The notes under the pieces are model-generated. The model ran no database searches, had not been told where the DNA came from, and was given only the letters and a program-made list of their open reading frames with translations. From the NCBI RefSeq assembly GCF_037482285.1, contig NZ_JBBEYB010000001.1, forward strand, positions 62,001-126,000: DNA of 64,000 bases, read 5' to 3'. Positions 24,229 through 33,856 of this stretch are shown here, piece by piece. This DNA is from Aquabacterium sp029268225. GTDB lineage: Bacteria; Pseudomonadota; Gammaproteobacteria; Burkholderiales; Burkholderiaceae_C. The position numbers were made by a program, and so were the translations under genes. Numbering within the stretch: the stretch's first letter is position 1; every line of letters starts with the position of its first letter.

Positions 24229-25677
24229 ATGTCCGCTGTTAACACCAAACTGATCACCGAGCACAAGGGCGTCCCTTGCGCCATCGCCGACCTGTCGCTG
24301 GCCGAATGGGGCCGCAAGGAACTGAAGATCGCCGAGAGCGAAATGCCCGCGCTGATGGCCATCCGCGAGGAATACGCGCCCAAGCAGATCCTCAAGGGCG
24401 CGCGCATCACCGGCTCGCTGCACATGACCATCCAGACCGGCGTGCTGGTCGAGACCCTGCAAGCCCTGGGCGCCGACGTGCGCTGGGCTTCGTGCAACAT
24501 CTTCTCGACGCAAGACCACGCCGCCGCCGCCCTGGTCGAAGCCGGCACCCCGGTGTTCGCCTACAAGGGTGAGTCGCTGGAAGACTACTGGGACTACACC
24601 CACCGCATCTTCGACTTCGGGCCCAAGGGTTCGGAAGGTGAAGGCCCCAACATGATCCTGGACGACGGTGGGGACGCCACGCTGCTGATGCACCTGGGCA
24701 AGAAGGCCGAGACCGACCCGTCGGTGCTGGCCAACCCCGGCAGCGAAGAAGAGCGCATCCTGTTTGCCGCCATCAAGGCCAAGCTGTCCGAGGACAGCAC
24801 CTGGTACTCGCGCAAGTCGGCCCAGATCATCGGCGTGACCGAAGAAACCACGACCGGCGTGCACCGCCTGAACGAAATGTCCGCCAAGGGCACCCTGATG
24901 TTCCGCGCCATCAACGTGAACGACTCGGTGACCAAGTCCAAGTTCGACAACCTGTATGGCTGCCGTGAGTCGCTGGTGGACGGCATCAAGCGCGCCACCG
25001 ACGTGATGATCGCCGGCAAGGTCGCCGTGGTGGCCGGTTACGGTGACGTGGGCAAGGGCTCGGCCCAGGCCCTGCGCGCCCTGAGCGCCCAGGTGTGGGT
25101 CACCGAAATCGACCCCATCAACGCCCTGCAGGCCGCCATGGAAGGCTACCGCGTGGTGACGATGGACTGGGCCGCCGACAAGGCTGACATCTTCGTGACC
25201 ACCACCGGCAACCGCGACGTGATCACCTATGAGCACATGGCCGCGATGAAGAACAACGCCATCGTCTGCAACATTGGTCACTTCGACAACGAAATCCAGG
25301 TTGCCAAGCTGGAAGAGAAGTGCCAGTGGGAAGAGATCAAGCCCCAGGTCGACCACGTCATCTTCCCCGATGGCAAGCGCATCATCCTGCTGGCCAAGGG
25401 CCGTCTGGTGAACCTGGGTTGCGGCACCGGTCACCCCAGCTATGTGATGTCGTCGAGCTTCGCCAACCAGACCATCGCCCAGATCGAGCTGTTCGCCCAC
25501 AGCGACGCCTACGACGTTGGCAAGGTCTATGTGCTGCCCAAGCACCTCGATGAAAAGGTGGCCCGCCTGCAGCTGACCACGCTCAACGCCCAGCTCACCG
25601 AGCTGACCGACGAGCAGGCCGCTTACATTGGCGTGCCCAAGCAGGGCCCTTACAAGCCCGACACATATCGTTATTAA
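24229..25677 (+). CDS. ahcY: Adenosylhomocysteinase
   Basis: A 482-residue NAD-dependent enzyme that splits S-adenosylhomocysteine into adenosine and homocysteine, relieving product inhibition of methyltransferases. NAD-binding GYGDVGKG and the C-terminal KPDTYRY are intact. Length includes the roughly 40-residue insert typical of bacterial and plant forms. GAGGAG lies 8 bases before the ATG at 24229; a TTG six bases upstream is not needed. It is first in the ahcY-tlyA-metF unit under SAH riboswitch control. Confidence 0.98.
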   Translation: MSAVNTKLITEHKGVPCAIADLSLAEWGRKELKIAESEMPALMAIREEYAPKQILKGARITGSLHMTIQTGVLVETLQALGADVRWASCNIFSTQDHAAAALVEAGTPVFAYKGESLEDYWDYTHRIFDFGPKGSEGEGPNMILDDGGDATLLMHLGKKAETDPSVLANPGSEEERILFAAIKAKLSEDSTWYSRKSAQIIGVTEETTTGVHRLNEMSAKGTLMFRAINVNDSVTKSKFDNLYGCRESLVDGIKRATDVMIAGKVAVVAGYGDVGKGSAQALRALSAQVWVTEIDPINALQAAMEGYRVVTMDWAADKADIFVTTTGNRDVITYEHMAAMKNNAIVCNIGHFDNEIQVAKLEEKCQWEEIKPQVDHVIFPDGKRIILLAKGRLVNLGCGTGHPSYVMSSSFANQTIAQIELFAHSDAYDVGKVYVLPKHLDEKVARLQLTTLNAQLTELTDEQAAYIGVPKQGPYKPDTYRY

Positions 25678-25679
25678 CC

Positions 25680-25755
25680 CCCCTACGGCCTGACGGCCGC
25701 CCCCCAGGGGGCACCGCCAGCGGCCCGGCAGAGCCGGTTCCGCGGCGGTCGCTGG
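25680..25755. repeat. Structured GC-rich intergenic element between ahcY and tlyA
   Basis: The 111-base gap holds CCCCCC/GGGGG and CGGCC/GGCCG inverted repeats followed by a longer arm pair, CCAGCG (about 25718) with CGCTGG (about 25749), enclosing CCGGC/GCCGG. There is no T run, so it is not an ordinary terminator. Similar C-run/G-run intergenic elements are common in Burkholderiales genomes; whether this one is repeated in its genome cannot be seen here. Confidence 0.45.
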
Positions 25756-25788
25756 GATTTGGCCTCGGGCCGCTTCACAGGATTCACC

Positions 25789-26553
25789 ATGCCACGCGCA
25801 GACCAACTCATCGTTCAACAAGGGCACGCGCCCACCCGCTCGGCCGCTCATCGTTTGATCGATGCGCGGGCGGTGCAGTGGCTCGGCCCCAAGGGCTGGA
25901 CCGTGCTGCGCAAGGCGGGGGAAGACCTGCCGGAAGAGGCCCAGTTCCGTGTCACCAATGACGAGGAGCTGCGCTGGGTGTCGCGCGCCGGGCTCAAGCT
26001 CGAAGGCGCACTGCAGCAGATCGACCTGGACGTGACGGGCATGACCTGCCTGGACATCGGTCAGAGCACCGGCGGCTTCACCGACGTGTTGCTGTCCCAG
26101 GGCGCCACGCGCGTCGTGGGCGTGGAAGTGGGCCATGGCCAGATCCACGAGAAGCTCAAGGCCGACGAGCGCGTGGTGGTGCTGGAGAACGTCAACGCCC
26201 GTGAGCTGGAAGACAGCCCGCTGCGCGAGCACGCCCCCGCCGAAGGCTTCGATCTGATCGTGGCCGACCTGTCCTTCATCGCGCTGTCCAAGATCGTGCC
26301 CCACCTGGCGCCGTGGCTCAAGCCAGGCGGGCAGGTGCTGATGCTGATCAAGCCGCAGTTCGAAGTGGGCAAGGACCACGTGGGCAAGGGCGGTGTCGTC
26401 AAGGACCCGGCCCAGCACGCCCGTGCCCGTGACATGGTGCGCCGCGCCTGTACCGACCTGGGCTGGACCGTCCACAAGGGCTTTGCCAGCTCGATCGCCG
26501 GTGGCGACGGCAACCTCGAATTCTTCATCTGGGCGCAGTCGCCGCAGGCCTGA
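25789..26553 (+). CDS. tlyA: TlyA-family rRNA 2'-O-methyltransferase (hemolysin A-like)
   Basis: A 254-residue protein: S4 RNA-binding domain (about 1-65, MPRADQLIVQQGHAPTRSAA) followed by an FtsJ-type methyltransferase fold with the SAM motif CLDIGQSTGGFTDVLL (about 85-100) and catalytic Lys/Asp/Lys/Glu positions (for example DLSFIALSKIVP and LIKPQFEVGK). TlyA members 2'-O-methylate cytidines in rRNA; older annotations call them hemolysins. The ATG at 25789 is chosen over an upstream extension. Lying between ahcY and metF, downstream of an SAH riboswitch, it is a SAM-using enzyme inside an SAH-responsive unit. Confidence 0.92.
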   Translation: MPRADQLIVQQGHAPTRSAAHRLIDARAVQWLGPKGWTVLRKAGEDLPEEAQFRVTNDEELRWVSRAGLKLEGALQQIDLDVTGMTCLDIGQSTGGFTDVLLSQGATRVVGVEVGHGQIHEKLKADERVVVLENVNARELEDSPLREHAPAEGFDLIVADLSFIALSKIVPHLAPWLKPGGQVLMLIKPQFEVGKDHVGKGGVVKDPAQHARARDMVRRACTDLGWTVHKGFASSIAGGDGNLEFFIWAQSPQA

Positions 26554-26608
26554 TCATCCTCCTGATCGGGCTCGGCGGGCTCGCGCGCCCACCTTGAAAG
26601 ACCCACAC

Positions 26609-27463
26609 ATGACGAAGTCATCCCCGAACTCCCTGCCGGTGAGCGTGGAGTTCTTCCCGCCCAAGACCCCGGAAGGCGTCGAGAAGCTGGCCGCCGTGCG
26701 CCAGCAGCTGTACGCGATCCGCCCCGAGTACTGCTCCGTCACCTACGGGGCTGGTGGCAGCACGCAAGACGGCACCATCCAGACCGTGCGCGCCATCCTC
26801 AGTGAAGGCTGCGACGCGGCCCCGCACTTTTCGTGCATCGGCGCCAGCAAGGCCAGCGTGCGCGAGCAGCTCGCCCAGTTCAAGGCCGACGGCATCAAGC
26901 GCATCGTCGCCTTGCGTGGCGACCTGCCCAGCGGCTACGGCGGCTTTGGCGAGTTCAAGTACGCCAGCGACCTGGTGGCCTTCATCCGCGAGGAAACCGG
27001 CAGCCACTTCCAGATTGAAGTGGGCGCCTACCCCGAGATGCACCCGCAGGCGCGCAACCCGCAGGCCGACCTGCGGGCCTACGCCACCAAGGTCAAGGCC
27101 GGGGCCGACGTGGCCATCACCCAGTACTTCTTCAACAGCGACGCTTACTTCCGCTTCGTCGAAGAGGCCGAGGCCCTGGGGGCCACCATCCCGGTCGTGC
27201 CAGGCATCATGCCCATCACCAACAGCAGCCAGCTGCTGCGCTTCTCCGACGCCTGTGGCGCCGAGGTGCCGCGCTGGATCCGCACCCGGCTGGAAGGCTT
27301 CGGCGACGACAAGGCTTCCATCCAGGCCTTCGGGCTGGACGTGGTCACCGACCTGTGCGAGCAGCTGCGCGCCGGGGGCGTGCCGGGCCTGCATTTCTAC
27401 ACGATGAACCAGTCGGCGCCTGTGCTGGCACTGTGCGAGCGTTTGGGTTTGATTCCGGCTTGA
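26609..27463 (+). CDS. metF: 5,10-methylenetetrahydrofolate reductase
   Basis: A 284-residue FAD enzyme that makes 5-methyl-THF, the methyl donor for methionine synthesis. The family start VSVEFFPPKTPEG, the YGAGGST motif, RGDLP and the FNSDAYFRFVEEA helix are all present. The ATG at 26609 is chosen; the longer frame overlaps tlyA. It is last in the ahcY-tlyA-metF unit, 55 bases after tlyA, with a hairpin downstream. Confidence 0.97.
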   Translation: MTKSSPNSLPVSVEFFPPKTPEGVEKLAAVRQQLYAIRPEYCSVTYGAGGSTQDGTIQTVRAILSEGCDAAPHFSCIGASKASVREQLAQFKADGIKRIVALRGDLPSGYGGFGEFKYASDLVAFIREETGSHFQIEVGAYPEMHPQARNPQADLRAYATKVKAGADVAITQYFFNSDAYFRFVEEAEALGATIPVVPGIMPITNSSQLLRFSDACGAEVPRWIRTRLEGFGDDKASIQAFGLDVVTDLCEQLRAGGVPGLHFYTMNQSAPVLALCERLGLIPA

Positions 27464-27554
27464 TCCGGGCGCCTGGACCGCGCTGAGCCACGGCTGCAAG
27501 GGTCGTGTCAACAGGGTGTGGCGCGCCGGCATCGGGTTTTCCTGATCTGGCGCA

Positions 27555-27580
27555 AACACCCTGAGCTTCTCAGGGTTGTT
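27555..27580 (+). terminator. Probable terminator of the ahcY-tlyA-metF unit
   Basis: CCCTGAG (27559-27565) and CTCAGGG (27569-27575) form a perfect stem around CTT, extended by AACA/TTGTT with one bulge. The 3' arm ends in TTGTT, a weak T tract. It lies about 90 bases after metF. Confidence 0.55.
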
Positions 27581-27706
27581 CCCTGCTTTCGCTGCGCGGA
27601 CTTGATGTGGCGCAAGTCTGGCGCGGGGTGCACTTGTTGCAATGTGTTCATGGCGGCGCCGGAGATCGGTGTCGCAACGCTTCCCTGTCATCCAAAGGAC
27701 TGCATC

Positions 27707-28324
27707 ATGAACAAGACCCTCCGCGCTGTGGCCATCGCCGCCCTGTCTGTCGCCGCTCTGACCCCTGCCATGGCGCAGGAAACCCCATGGCAGGTGCGCG
27801 TGCGTGCCGTGAATCTGGATCCGGCCAACAAGACCGAGAACGGCCTGCCGCTGGCGGTGAACGCCAAGCTGATCCCCGAAGTGGACATCAGCTACTTCTT
27901 CACCCCCAACATCGCGGCCGAACTGATCCTGACCTACCCCCAAAAGCACAACGTCAAGCTGGGTGGTTCGGTGATCGGCAGCGTGCGTCACCTGCCGCCA
28001 ACCCTGACCGCGCAGTACCACTTCATGCCCAATGACGCGGCCATCCGTCCGTACGTCGGTGCCGGTGTGAACTACACCAACTTCTCCTCCGTGAACCTGC
28101 CCAACCTGGGTGCTCCGTTCGGTCAGCTGAACGTCAAGCGCAGCAGCTTCGGCTGGGCGCTGCAAGCTGGTGTCGACATCCCGTTGAACAAGCAGTGGTC
28201 CTTGAACGTGGACGTCAAGAAGGTGCAGATCCGTGCTGAAGTGCAGGCACAAGACGGCAGCAAGGTGGACACCCTCAAGGTGGATCCGCTGCTGATCGGC
28301 GTGGGCCTCGGCTACCGCTTCTGA
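27707..28324 (+). CDS. ompW: OmpW-family outer membrane protein
   Basis: A 205-residue outer membrane beta-barrel. A signal peptide of 22 residues (MNKTLRAVAIAALSVAALTP then AMA) is followed by PWQVRVRAVNLDP, PEVDISYFFTPNIAAELILTYP and the C-terminal VDPLLIGVGLGYRF, ending in Phe as outer-membrane barrels do. OmpW proteins form small hydrophobic channels. AAGGAC precedes the ATG at 27707; the longer frame has no signal peptide. Followed by a strong terminator. Confidence 0.93.
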   Translation: MNKTLRAVAIAALSVAALTPAMAQETPWQVRVRAVNLDPANKTENGLPLAVNAKLIPEVDISYFFTPNIAAELILTYPQKHNVKLGGSVIGSVRHLPPTLTAQYHFMPNDAAIRPYVGAGVNYTNFSSVNLPNLGAPFGQLNVKRSSFGWALQAGVDIPLNKQWSLNVDVKKVQIRAEVQAQDGSKVDTLKVDPLLIGVGLGYRF

Positions 28325-28368
28325 TACGGCTCATCGCGTGAGCCTCTCGAGGCTCCGCAACCCCACAG

Positions 28369-28401
28369 GGCTCCCGAGGCTGCGGCCAGGGAGCCTTTTT
28401 T
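28369..28401 (+). terminator. Intrinsic terminator after ompW
   Basis: GGCTCCC (28369-28375) pairs with GGGAGCC (28389-28395) and six T follow. A smaller hairpin, GGCTCA(TCGCG)TGAGCC, lies just upstream at about 28328-28344. Confidence 0.88.
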
Positions 28402-28577
28402 GCGGGTGCACGGCGATTTCGGCATCAAATGCTCCCAGGCACGCTCGACGGACCTCCCTCGCATGGGGGGTGTTTAAGGGTGAACGCTAAAGGGCCTTCG
28501 AGGGGCTGCTTGCAAGATCAACACATCGGCGGTGAAAGCCGCGTTGTCCACATCTTCACCAATCTTGGGGTGACCTC

Positions 28578-29258
28578 ATGCAAGCACGCTCTGCCATTTT
28601 GAAGTCCACTGCTTTGGCCGCCCTGTTGGCGACCGGCCTCTCGGCCGCCCAGGCCGCCAGTTTCACTGCGCCGACCTCGGCTGTGCTGACGCTGAGCACC
28701 GACCTGACCAGCCTGCTGGGCGCCGGGACCACCTACACGGCCCTGGGTGATGCCACCTACAACGCCGCGACCCGTACGCTGACCGAGTCCTTCACCTCGG
28801 TCAACCTGAGCAACAGCACGGCCGCCGATCTCATCGGCCTGACCGGCGCCACCTCGGGTCTGCGTCTGACCGCATCGGGCACCACCCTCGACATCACCGG
28901 CGTCAGCTATGACAACGCGGCCAAGGCACTGAGCGCCGTCCTGTCGGTCAATGGCACCCAGCAGTACAGCGGCGTGTTCCTGACGACCGGCACGGTGACC
29001 CTCGGCGAGGCTTTCAGCGCCACGAACGGCACGGGCCTGCTGACCACCGGCAACCTGAACCTGAGCAGCGGCGCCGCTTCCACGCTGGTGTCGGCCTTTG
29101 GTCTGCCGTCCTTCTACGCCGGTCTGGCCACGGGCGTGAACTTCGGCAACCTGAAGGTGGATGTGACGGCCGCCGTGCCTGAACCCTCCACCTATGCCCT
29201 GATGGGCCTGGGTCTGGTGGGCATGGGTTTCGTCGCGCGTCGCCGCCGCGCTGCCTGA
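28578..29258 (+). CDS. PEP-CTERM sorting domain protein
   Basis: A 226-residue exported protein. A signal peptide (about 1-26, ending AAQA) leads into a Thr/Ser/Gly/Ala-rich body with very few charged residues. The C-terminus is a textbook PEP-CTERM tail: VPEPSTYALMGLGLV, a hydrophobic helix, then ARRRRAA. Such tails are recognised by exosortase, usually in bacteria making exopolysaccharide. It stands alone between two strong terminators. The exosortase and its regulators are not in this window. The body has no family I recognise. Confidence 0.93.
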   Translation: MQARSAILKSTALAALLATGLSAAQAASFTAPTSAVLTLSTDLTSLLGAGTTYTALGDATYNAATRTLTESFTSVNLSNSTAADLIGLTGATSGLRLTASGTTLDITGVSYDNAAKALSAVLSVNGTQQYSGVFLTTGTVTLGEAFSATNGTGLLTTGNLNLSSGAASTLVSAFGLPSFYAGLATGVNFGNLKVDVTAAVPEPSTYALMGLGLVGMGFVARRRRAA

Positions 29259-29314
29259 GACACCTCAGTTCTCTGCGTGGGCCCAGCCAGACCCGAGGTT
29301 TGGTGAGGTTTTCG

Positions 29315-29344
29315 GGGGCGCCATCCGTGGCGCCCCACTTTTTT
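29315..29344 (+). terminator. Intrinsic terminator after PEP-CTERM gene
   Basis: GGGGCGCC (29315-29322) pairs perfectly with GGCGCCCC (29329-29336), followed by ACTTTTTT. It lies about 56 bases after the stop. Confidence 0.9.
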
Positions 29345-29433
29345 GTGACCGCTGCCCACGCACGCAAGCCGGAACCTGCAGGAGTAGACTGGCGGATTCC
29401 ATCCCGCATCTGCCCTTTTCCGGAGTCGTTTCC

Positions 29434-31047
<1,614 letters not shown>

Positions 31048-31110
31048 CCGGGTCAGGAGTGGCCCGCCACCGGGCTGCTCGGTCTGAACCGCGTGCCGCG
31101 CCCTGTGTCG

Positions 31111-31674
31111 TCAGTCGTCTGACGGGGGGCTGACGGCGTCGGGCTGCGCCGGCGGGGCCGCCGGGATCATGACGGGTGTGGCGGCGGCCACCGTGGTGCG
31201 CACGCCTGTGGGGGGGGGCAGGCTGCCCGTCGCCGGCGGTGGCAAGGTGGGCAAGGCCAGGGTCAAGGCGGCCGGGCCGTCTGCCGGACCGATCTGGGCG
31301 CCCGAAGCGTCGACCCGTTGCAGCACCAGGTTGCCATCCACGGTCTGGCCCACACGCACGGCCCGGGCGGGTTGTCCGTCGACCGAGAGCAAGGCGACAC
31401 CACCCAGGCCCTGGGCATCACCGCCCGCAAACGCCCCTTGCAGCTGGATGCGACCGGCCAGCACCGATTGCGCACCCGGGTCGAGGGTCTGGGGGGAGGA
31501 GGCGGCCGGACCGCTCAACAAGCGCCGGAAGTCACCTTTGCTGCCGCTGTCCATCGCCACCGAGACGGCGTTGTCGGGCACAGCCATCGGTGGCGCCAAC
31601 CAGCGCAGGCCCCAATAGGCCAGGCTCGCCGCAACCGCGGCCCAAATCAGGAGGGCGGACAGACGTGATGACAT
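31111..31674 (-). CDS. gspC: Type II secretion system protein C (short form)
   Basis: A 187-residue inner membrane protein. One membrane helix (about 7-27) is followed by a homology region (about 60-130: VLAGRIQLQGAFAGGDAQGL) that links the inner-membrane platform to the GspD secretin. The C-terminus is a Pro/Ala-rich tail; there is no PDZ or coiled-coil domain, as in other short Burkholderiales GspC forms. It is divergent from gspG, with a 169-base shared promoter region, rather than leading the operon. Confidence 0.85.
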   Translation of the reverse strand: MSSRLSALLIWAAVAASLAYWGLRWLAPPMAVPDNAVSVAMDSGSKGDFRRLLSGPAASSPQTLDPGAQSVLAGRIQLQGAFAGGDAQGLGGVALLSVDGQPARAVRVGQTVDGNLVLQRVDASGAQIGPADGPAALTLALPTLPPPATGSLPPPTGVRTTVAAATPVMIPAAPPAQPDAVSPPSDD

Positions 31675-31843
31675 ATAGGGCCATTATGATGGGTCTTCCC
31701 CATCCCCTGTGTGACGGGTCAGGCCTTCAAACCTGGGGTTGATCCCACCGTGATGGGCGCCACCTGCCATGCATGCTCGGGGCATGCGGCGTCGGTGCCG
31801 TGCGGCGGGCGGGAGCCTTTCTCGGACTGTTTCGGAATTTGTC

Positions 31844-32302
31844 ATGAAGATGTGTGCGCGTATCCCCCAAGGGGTTCGGGCGCTGGCACGGGGCGTGCAG
31901 CGCGGTTTCACCCTGATCGAACTGATGGTGGTGTTGGTGATCATCGGTCTGCTGGCGGCCTTGATCGTGCCCAATGTGATGGACCGGGCCGACGACGCCC
32001 GTGTCACCGCGGCCCGCACCGACGTGAGCAACCTGATGCAGGCGCTCAAGCTTTACCGCCTGGACAACCAGCGCTATCCCACGGCCGAGCAAGGTCTGCA
32101 GGCCCTCGTGACCAAGCCCACCGCCGGTCCCGTCCCCTCGAACTGGAAGCCCTATCTGGAAAAACTGCCCAATGACCCCTGGGGGGCGCAGTACCAGTAT
32201 GTGAACCCGGGCGTCAAGGGCGCGGTGGACGTGTTCAGTTTCGGTGCCGATGGCCAAAGCGGTGGTGAAGGCCGGGATGCGGACATCGGTTCCTGGCAGT
32301 AA
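31844..32302 (+). CDS. gspG: Type II secretion major pseudopilin
   Basis: A 152-residue prepilin. The leader ends RG, then FTLIELMVVLVIIGLLAA: prepilin peptidase cuts at the Gly-Phe bond and Glu5 of the mature protein is present. The C-terminal region with RYPTAEQGLQALV, DPWGAQYQYVNPG and FGADGQSGGEG is the GspG calcium-loop signature. The ATG at 31844 gives a 22-residue basic leader. First gene of gspGHIJKLMNDEF. Confidence 0.95.
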   Translation: MKMCARIPQGVRALARGVQRGFTLIELMVVLVIIGLLAALIVPNVMDRADDARVTAARTDVSNLMQALKLYRLDNQRYPTAEQGLQALVTKPTAGPVPSNWKPYLEKLPNDPWGAQYQYVNPGVKGAVDVFSFGADGQSGGEGRDADIGSWQ

Positions 32303-32792
32303 GTCGCGCCTCGCTCGCGGTTTCACCTTGCTCGAGCTCATGGTGGTGGTCGCCATGATCGGCGTGGCATCGGCGGTGGTGGCGTTTGCGATCCCTGATC
32401 CGTCCAGCACGCGGCTGGAGCGTGAGGCTGCCCGCCTGATTGCCTTGTTGGAGTCGGCGCGCACGCAGGCGCGTGCCGGGGCCATGACGGTGCTGTGGGT
32501 GCCGCAGGCCAAGGGGCCCGACGCCGACTTTCAGTTTCTGGGCTTGCCACCGGCCTTGATGCCGCCGCTGCAATGGCTCACGCCCGAGGTGCGGGCCGAG
32601 GTGGTGGACGGCGCCAGCATCGTGCTGGGCCCGGAGCCGGTGATTGGGGCGCAAAAAGTGGTGCTGCGCCTGGGTGAGCAGCAGCTGGTGGTGGGGACGC
32701 AGGGGCTGGGGCCCTTTCAGGTGCTCACCGGAGAGCCCACCCTGGATGATGTGCCCCTGCTGGAAGGGATGGCCCGTGCCGCCACGCCGTGA
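32277..32792 (+). CDS. gspH: Type II secretion minor pseudopilin H
   Basis: A 171-residue minor pseudopilin with leader ending RG before FTLLELMVVVAMIGVASA. The ATG at 32277 overlaps the end of gspG by 26 bases, so the two are coupled. The globular domain has the short, weakly conserved GspH form. It should sit low in the pseudopilus. Confidence 0.88.
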   Translation: MRTSVPGSKSRLARGFTLLELMVVVAMIGVASAVVAFAIPDPSSTRLEREAARLIALLESARTQARAGAMTVLWVPQAKGPDADFQFLGLPPALMPPLQWLTPEVRAEVVDGASIVLGPEPVIGAQKVVLRLGEQQLVVGTQGLGPFQVLTGEPTLDDVPLLEGMARAATP

Positions 32793-33171
32793 CCTTTGTG
32801 CCGCCGGTGTCTTGCAGGACCGTGGCATGACCCTCATCGAGGTGCTCGTGGCCCTGGCCATCGTCGCCATCACCTTGTCGGCAGGCATCAAGGCCGCTGG
32901 TGGGCTCACGCTCAATGCGCAGCGCATGAGTGACCTCGTGCTGGCCCAGTGGTGCGCCGAAAACCAGATCACGGCCTTGAAACTGGGGCAGACCTTTCCG
33001 GCGGTGGGCGACAGCGACTTCCGTTGCCAGCACCTCGGCCGGCAACTGCCAGGTCGCATGGCCGTGCGACCGACGCCCAACCCCAACTTCCGACGGGTGG
33101 ATGCCCAGGTGTTTGACGAGGCGAACCTGCCCATCGTCAAGCTCTCCACCGTCTTGCCGCGTGTCCGATGA
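32776..33171 (+). CDS. gspI: Type II secretion minor pseudopilin I
   Basis: A 131-residue pseudopilin. The mature start is MTLIEVLVALAIVAITLSAG after a Gly at the cleavage site, with Glu5. The only start leaving a leader is GTG at 32776, with GGAAGGG 7 bases upstream; it overlaps gspH by 17 bases. The internal ATG at the cleavage point is not a start. The domain with AQWCAENQITALKL matches GspI. Confidence 0.88.
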   Translation: MPPRRDLCAAGVLQDRGMTLIEVLVALAIVAITLSAGIKAAGGLTLNAQRMSDLVLAQWCAENQITALKLGQTFPAVGDSDFRCQHLGRQLPGRMAVRPTPNPNFRRVDAQVFDEANLPIVKLSTVLPRVR

Positions 33172-33845
33172 TGATGCACGCGTGGTGTTCCATGACGGGT
33201 TCGAGCCCGGGTCGGGCAGGCCCCCGTCGCCGTCAGGTGGTGCGAGGCTTCACCCTGATCGAGGTGCTGGTTTCGCTGCTGATCCTGTCGGTGCTGGCCG
33301 CCTCGGCCTGGAAGGGGCTGGACGCGATCAGCACGGCACGCCAGGTGTCGGACGAGAACCTGCAGCAGACCTTGCGCCTGCAGGCAGTGATGACCCAGTT
33401 CGAGACCGATCTGGCCCAGGTGCTCGACACCCAGGTCGTGCAGGGCTTCCAGTTCGACGGTGCGGCCTTGCGCATGACCCGCCGCAGCCCCGCCGGGGTG
33501 CAGGTGGTGGTGTGGTCGCTGCGCGAGGGCCGTTGGCAGCGCTGGGCCAGTGCCGAGAGCACGGGCGTGGGGGGCTTGCAGCGGGCCTGGCAGCAGTCAC
33601 AGCAGCTGCTGGGCCGTGAGCGCGGCACGCTGGTGGCCTTGCGCGGCGTCGCGCAGTGGCAGGTGTTTTGTTTTCGCAATGGGGCGATGAGCAACTGTCA
33701 GTCTTCGGGCGATGTGTCGCCAGACGGTGGGCGTGAGCAACTGCCTCAGGCCGTGCGCCTGCAGCTGTCGCTGGGCGAAGGCAGTGGCTTTCAGGGCACG
33801 CTCAGCCGTGACCTGATGCTCGCCCCCCAGCCCAATCAGGATTGA
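33168..33845 (+). CDS. gspJ: Type II secretion minor pseudopilin J
   Basis: A 225-residue pseudopilin. The leader ends VVRG, then FTLIEVLVSLLILSVLAASA. Start and gspI stop overlap as ATGA. GspJ joins GspI and GspK at the pseudopilus tip. The domain shows QRDLAQV-like spacing (FETDLAQVLDTQV), typical of GspJ. Confidence 0.9.
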   Translation: MMMHAWCSMTGSSPGRAGPRRRQVVRGFTLIEVLVSLLILSVLAASAWKGLDAISTARQVSDENLQQTLRLQAVMTQFETDLAQVLDTQVVQGFQFDGAALRMTRRSPAGVQVVVWSLREGRWQRWASAESTGVGGLQRAWQQSQQLLGRERGTLVALRGVAQWQVFCFRNGAMSNCQSSGDVSPDGGREQLPQAVRLQLSLGEGSGFQGTLSRDLMLAPQPNQD

Positions 33846-33856
33846 GGGCCCCGACC

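Noticed and set aside
23986..26475. Antisense frame of 829 codons opposite the SAH riboswitch, ahcY and tlyA
   Set aside because: Crosses a riboswitch and two well-known genes; shadow composition.
27602..27615. FNR box upstream of ompW (TTGATGTGGCGCAA)
   Set aside because: Only the left half-site matches; the right half (CGCAA) is too poor to call.
28402..28577. Sigma-54 promoter for the PEP-CTERM gene
   Set aside because: GGGGCTGCTTGC near 28503 looks similar, but the GG and GC are not at the required 12-base offset.
31111..31674. gspC as a truncated pseudogene
   Set aside because: It lacks a PDZ domain, but the frame is clean with a normal start and stop, and short GspC forms are known.
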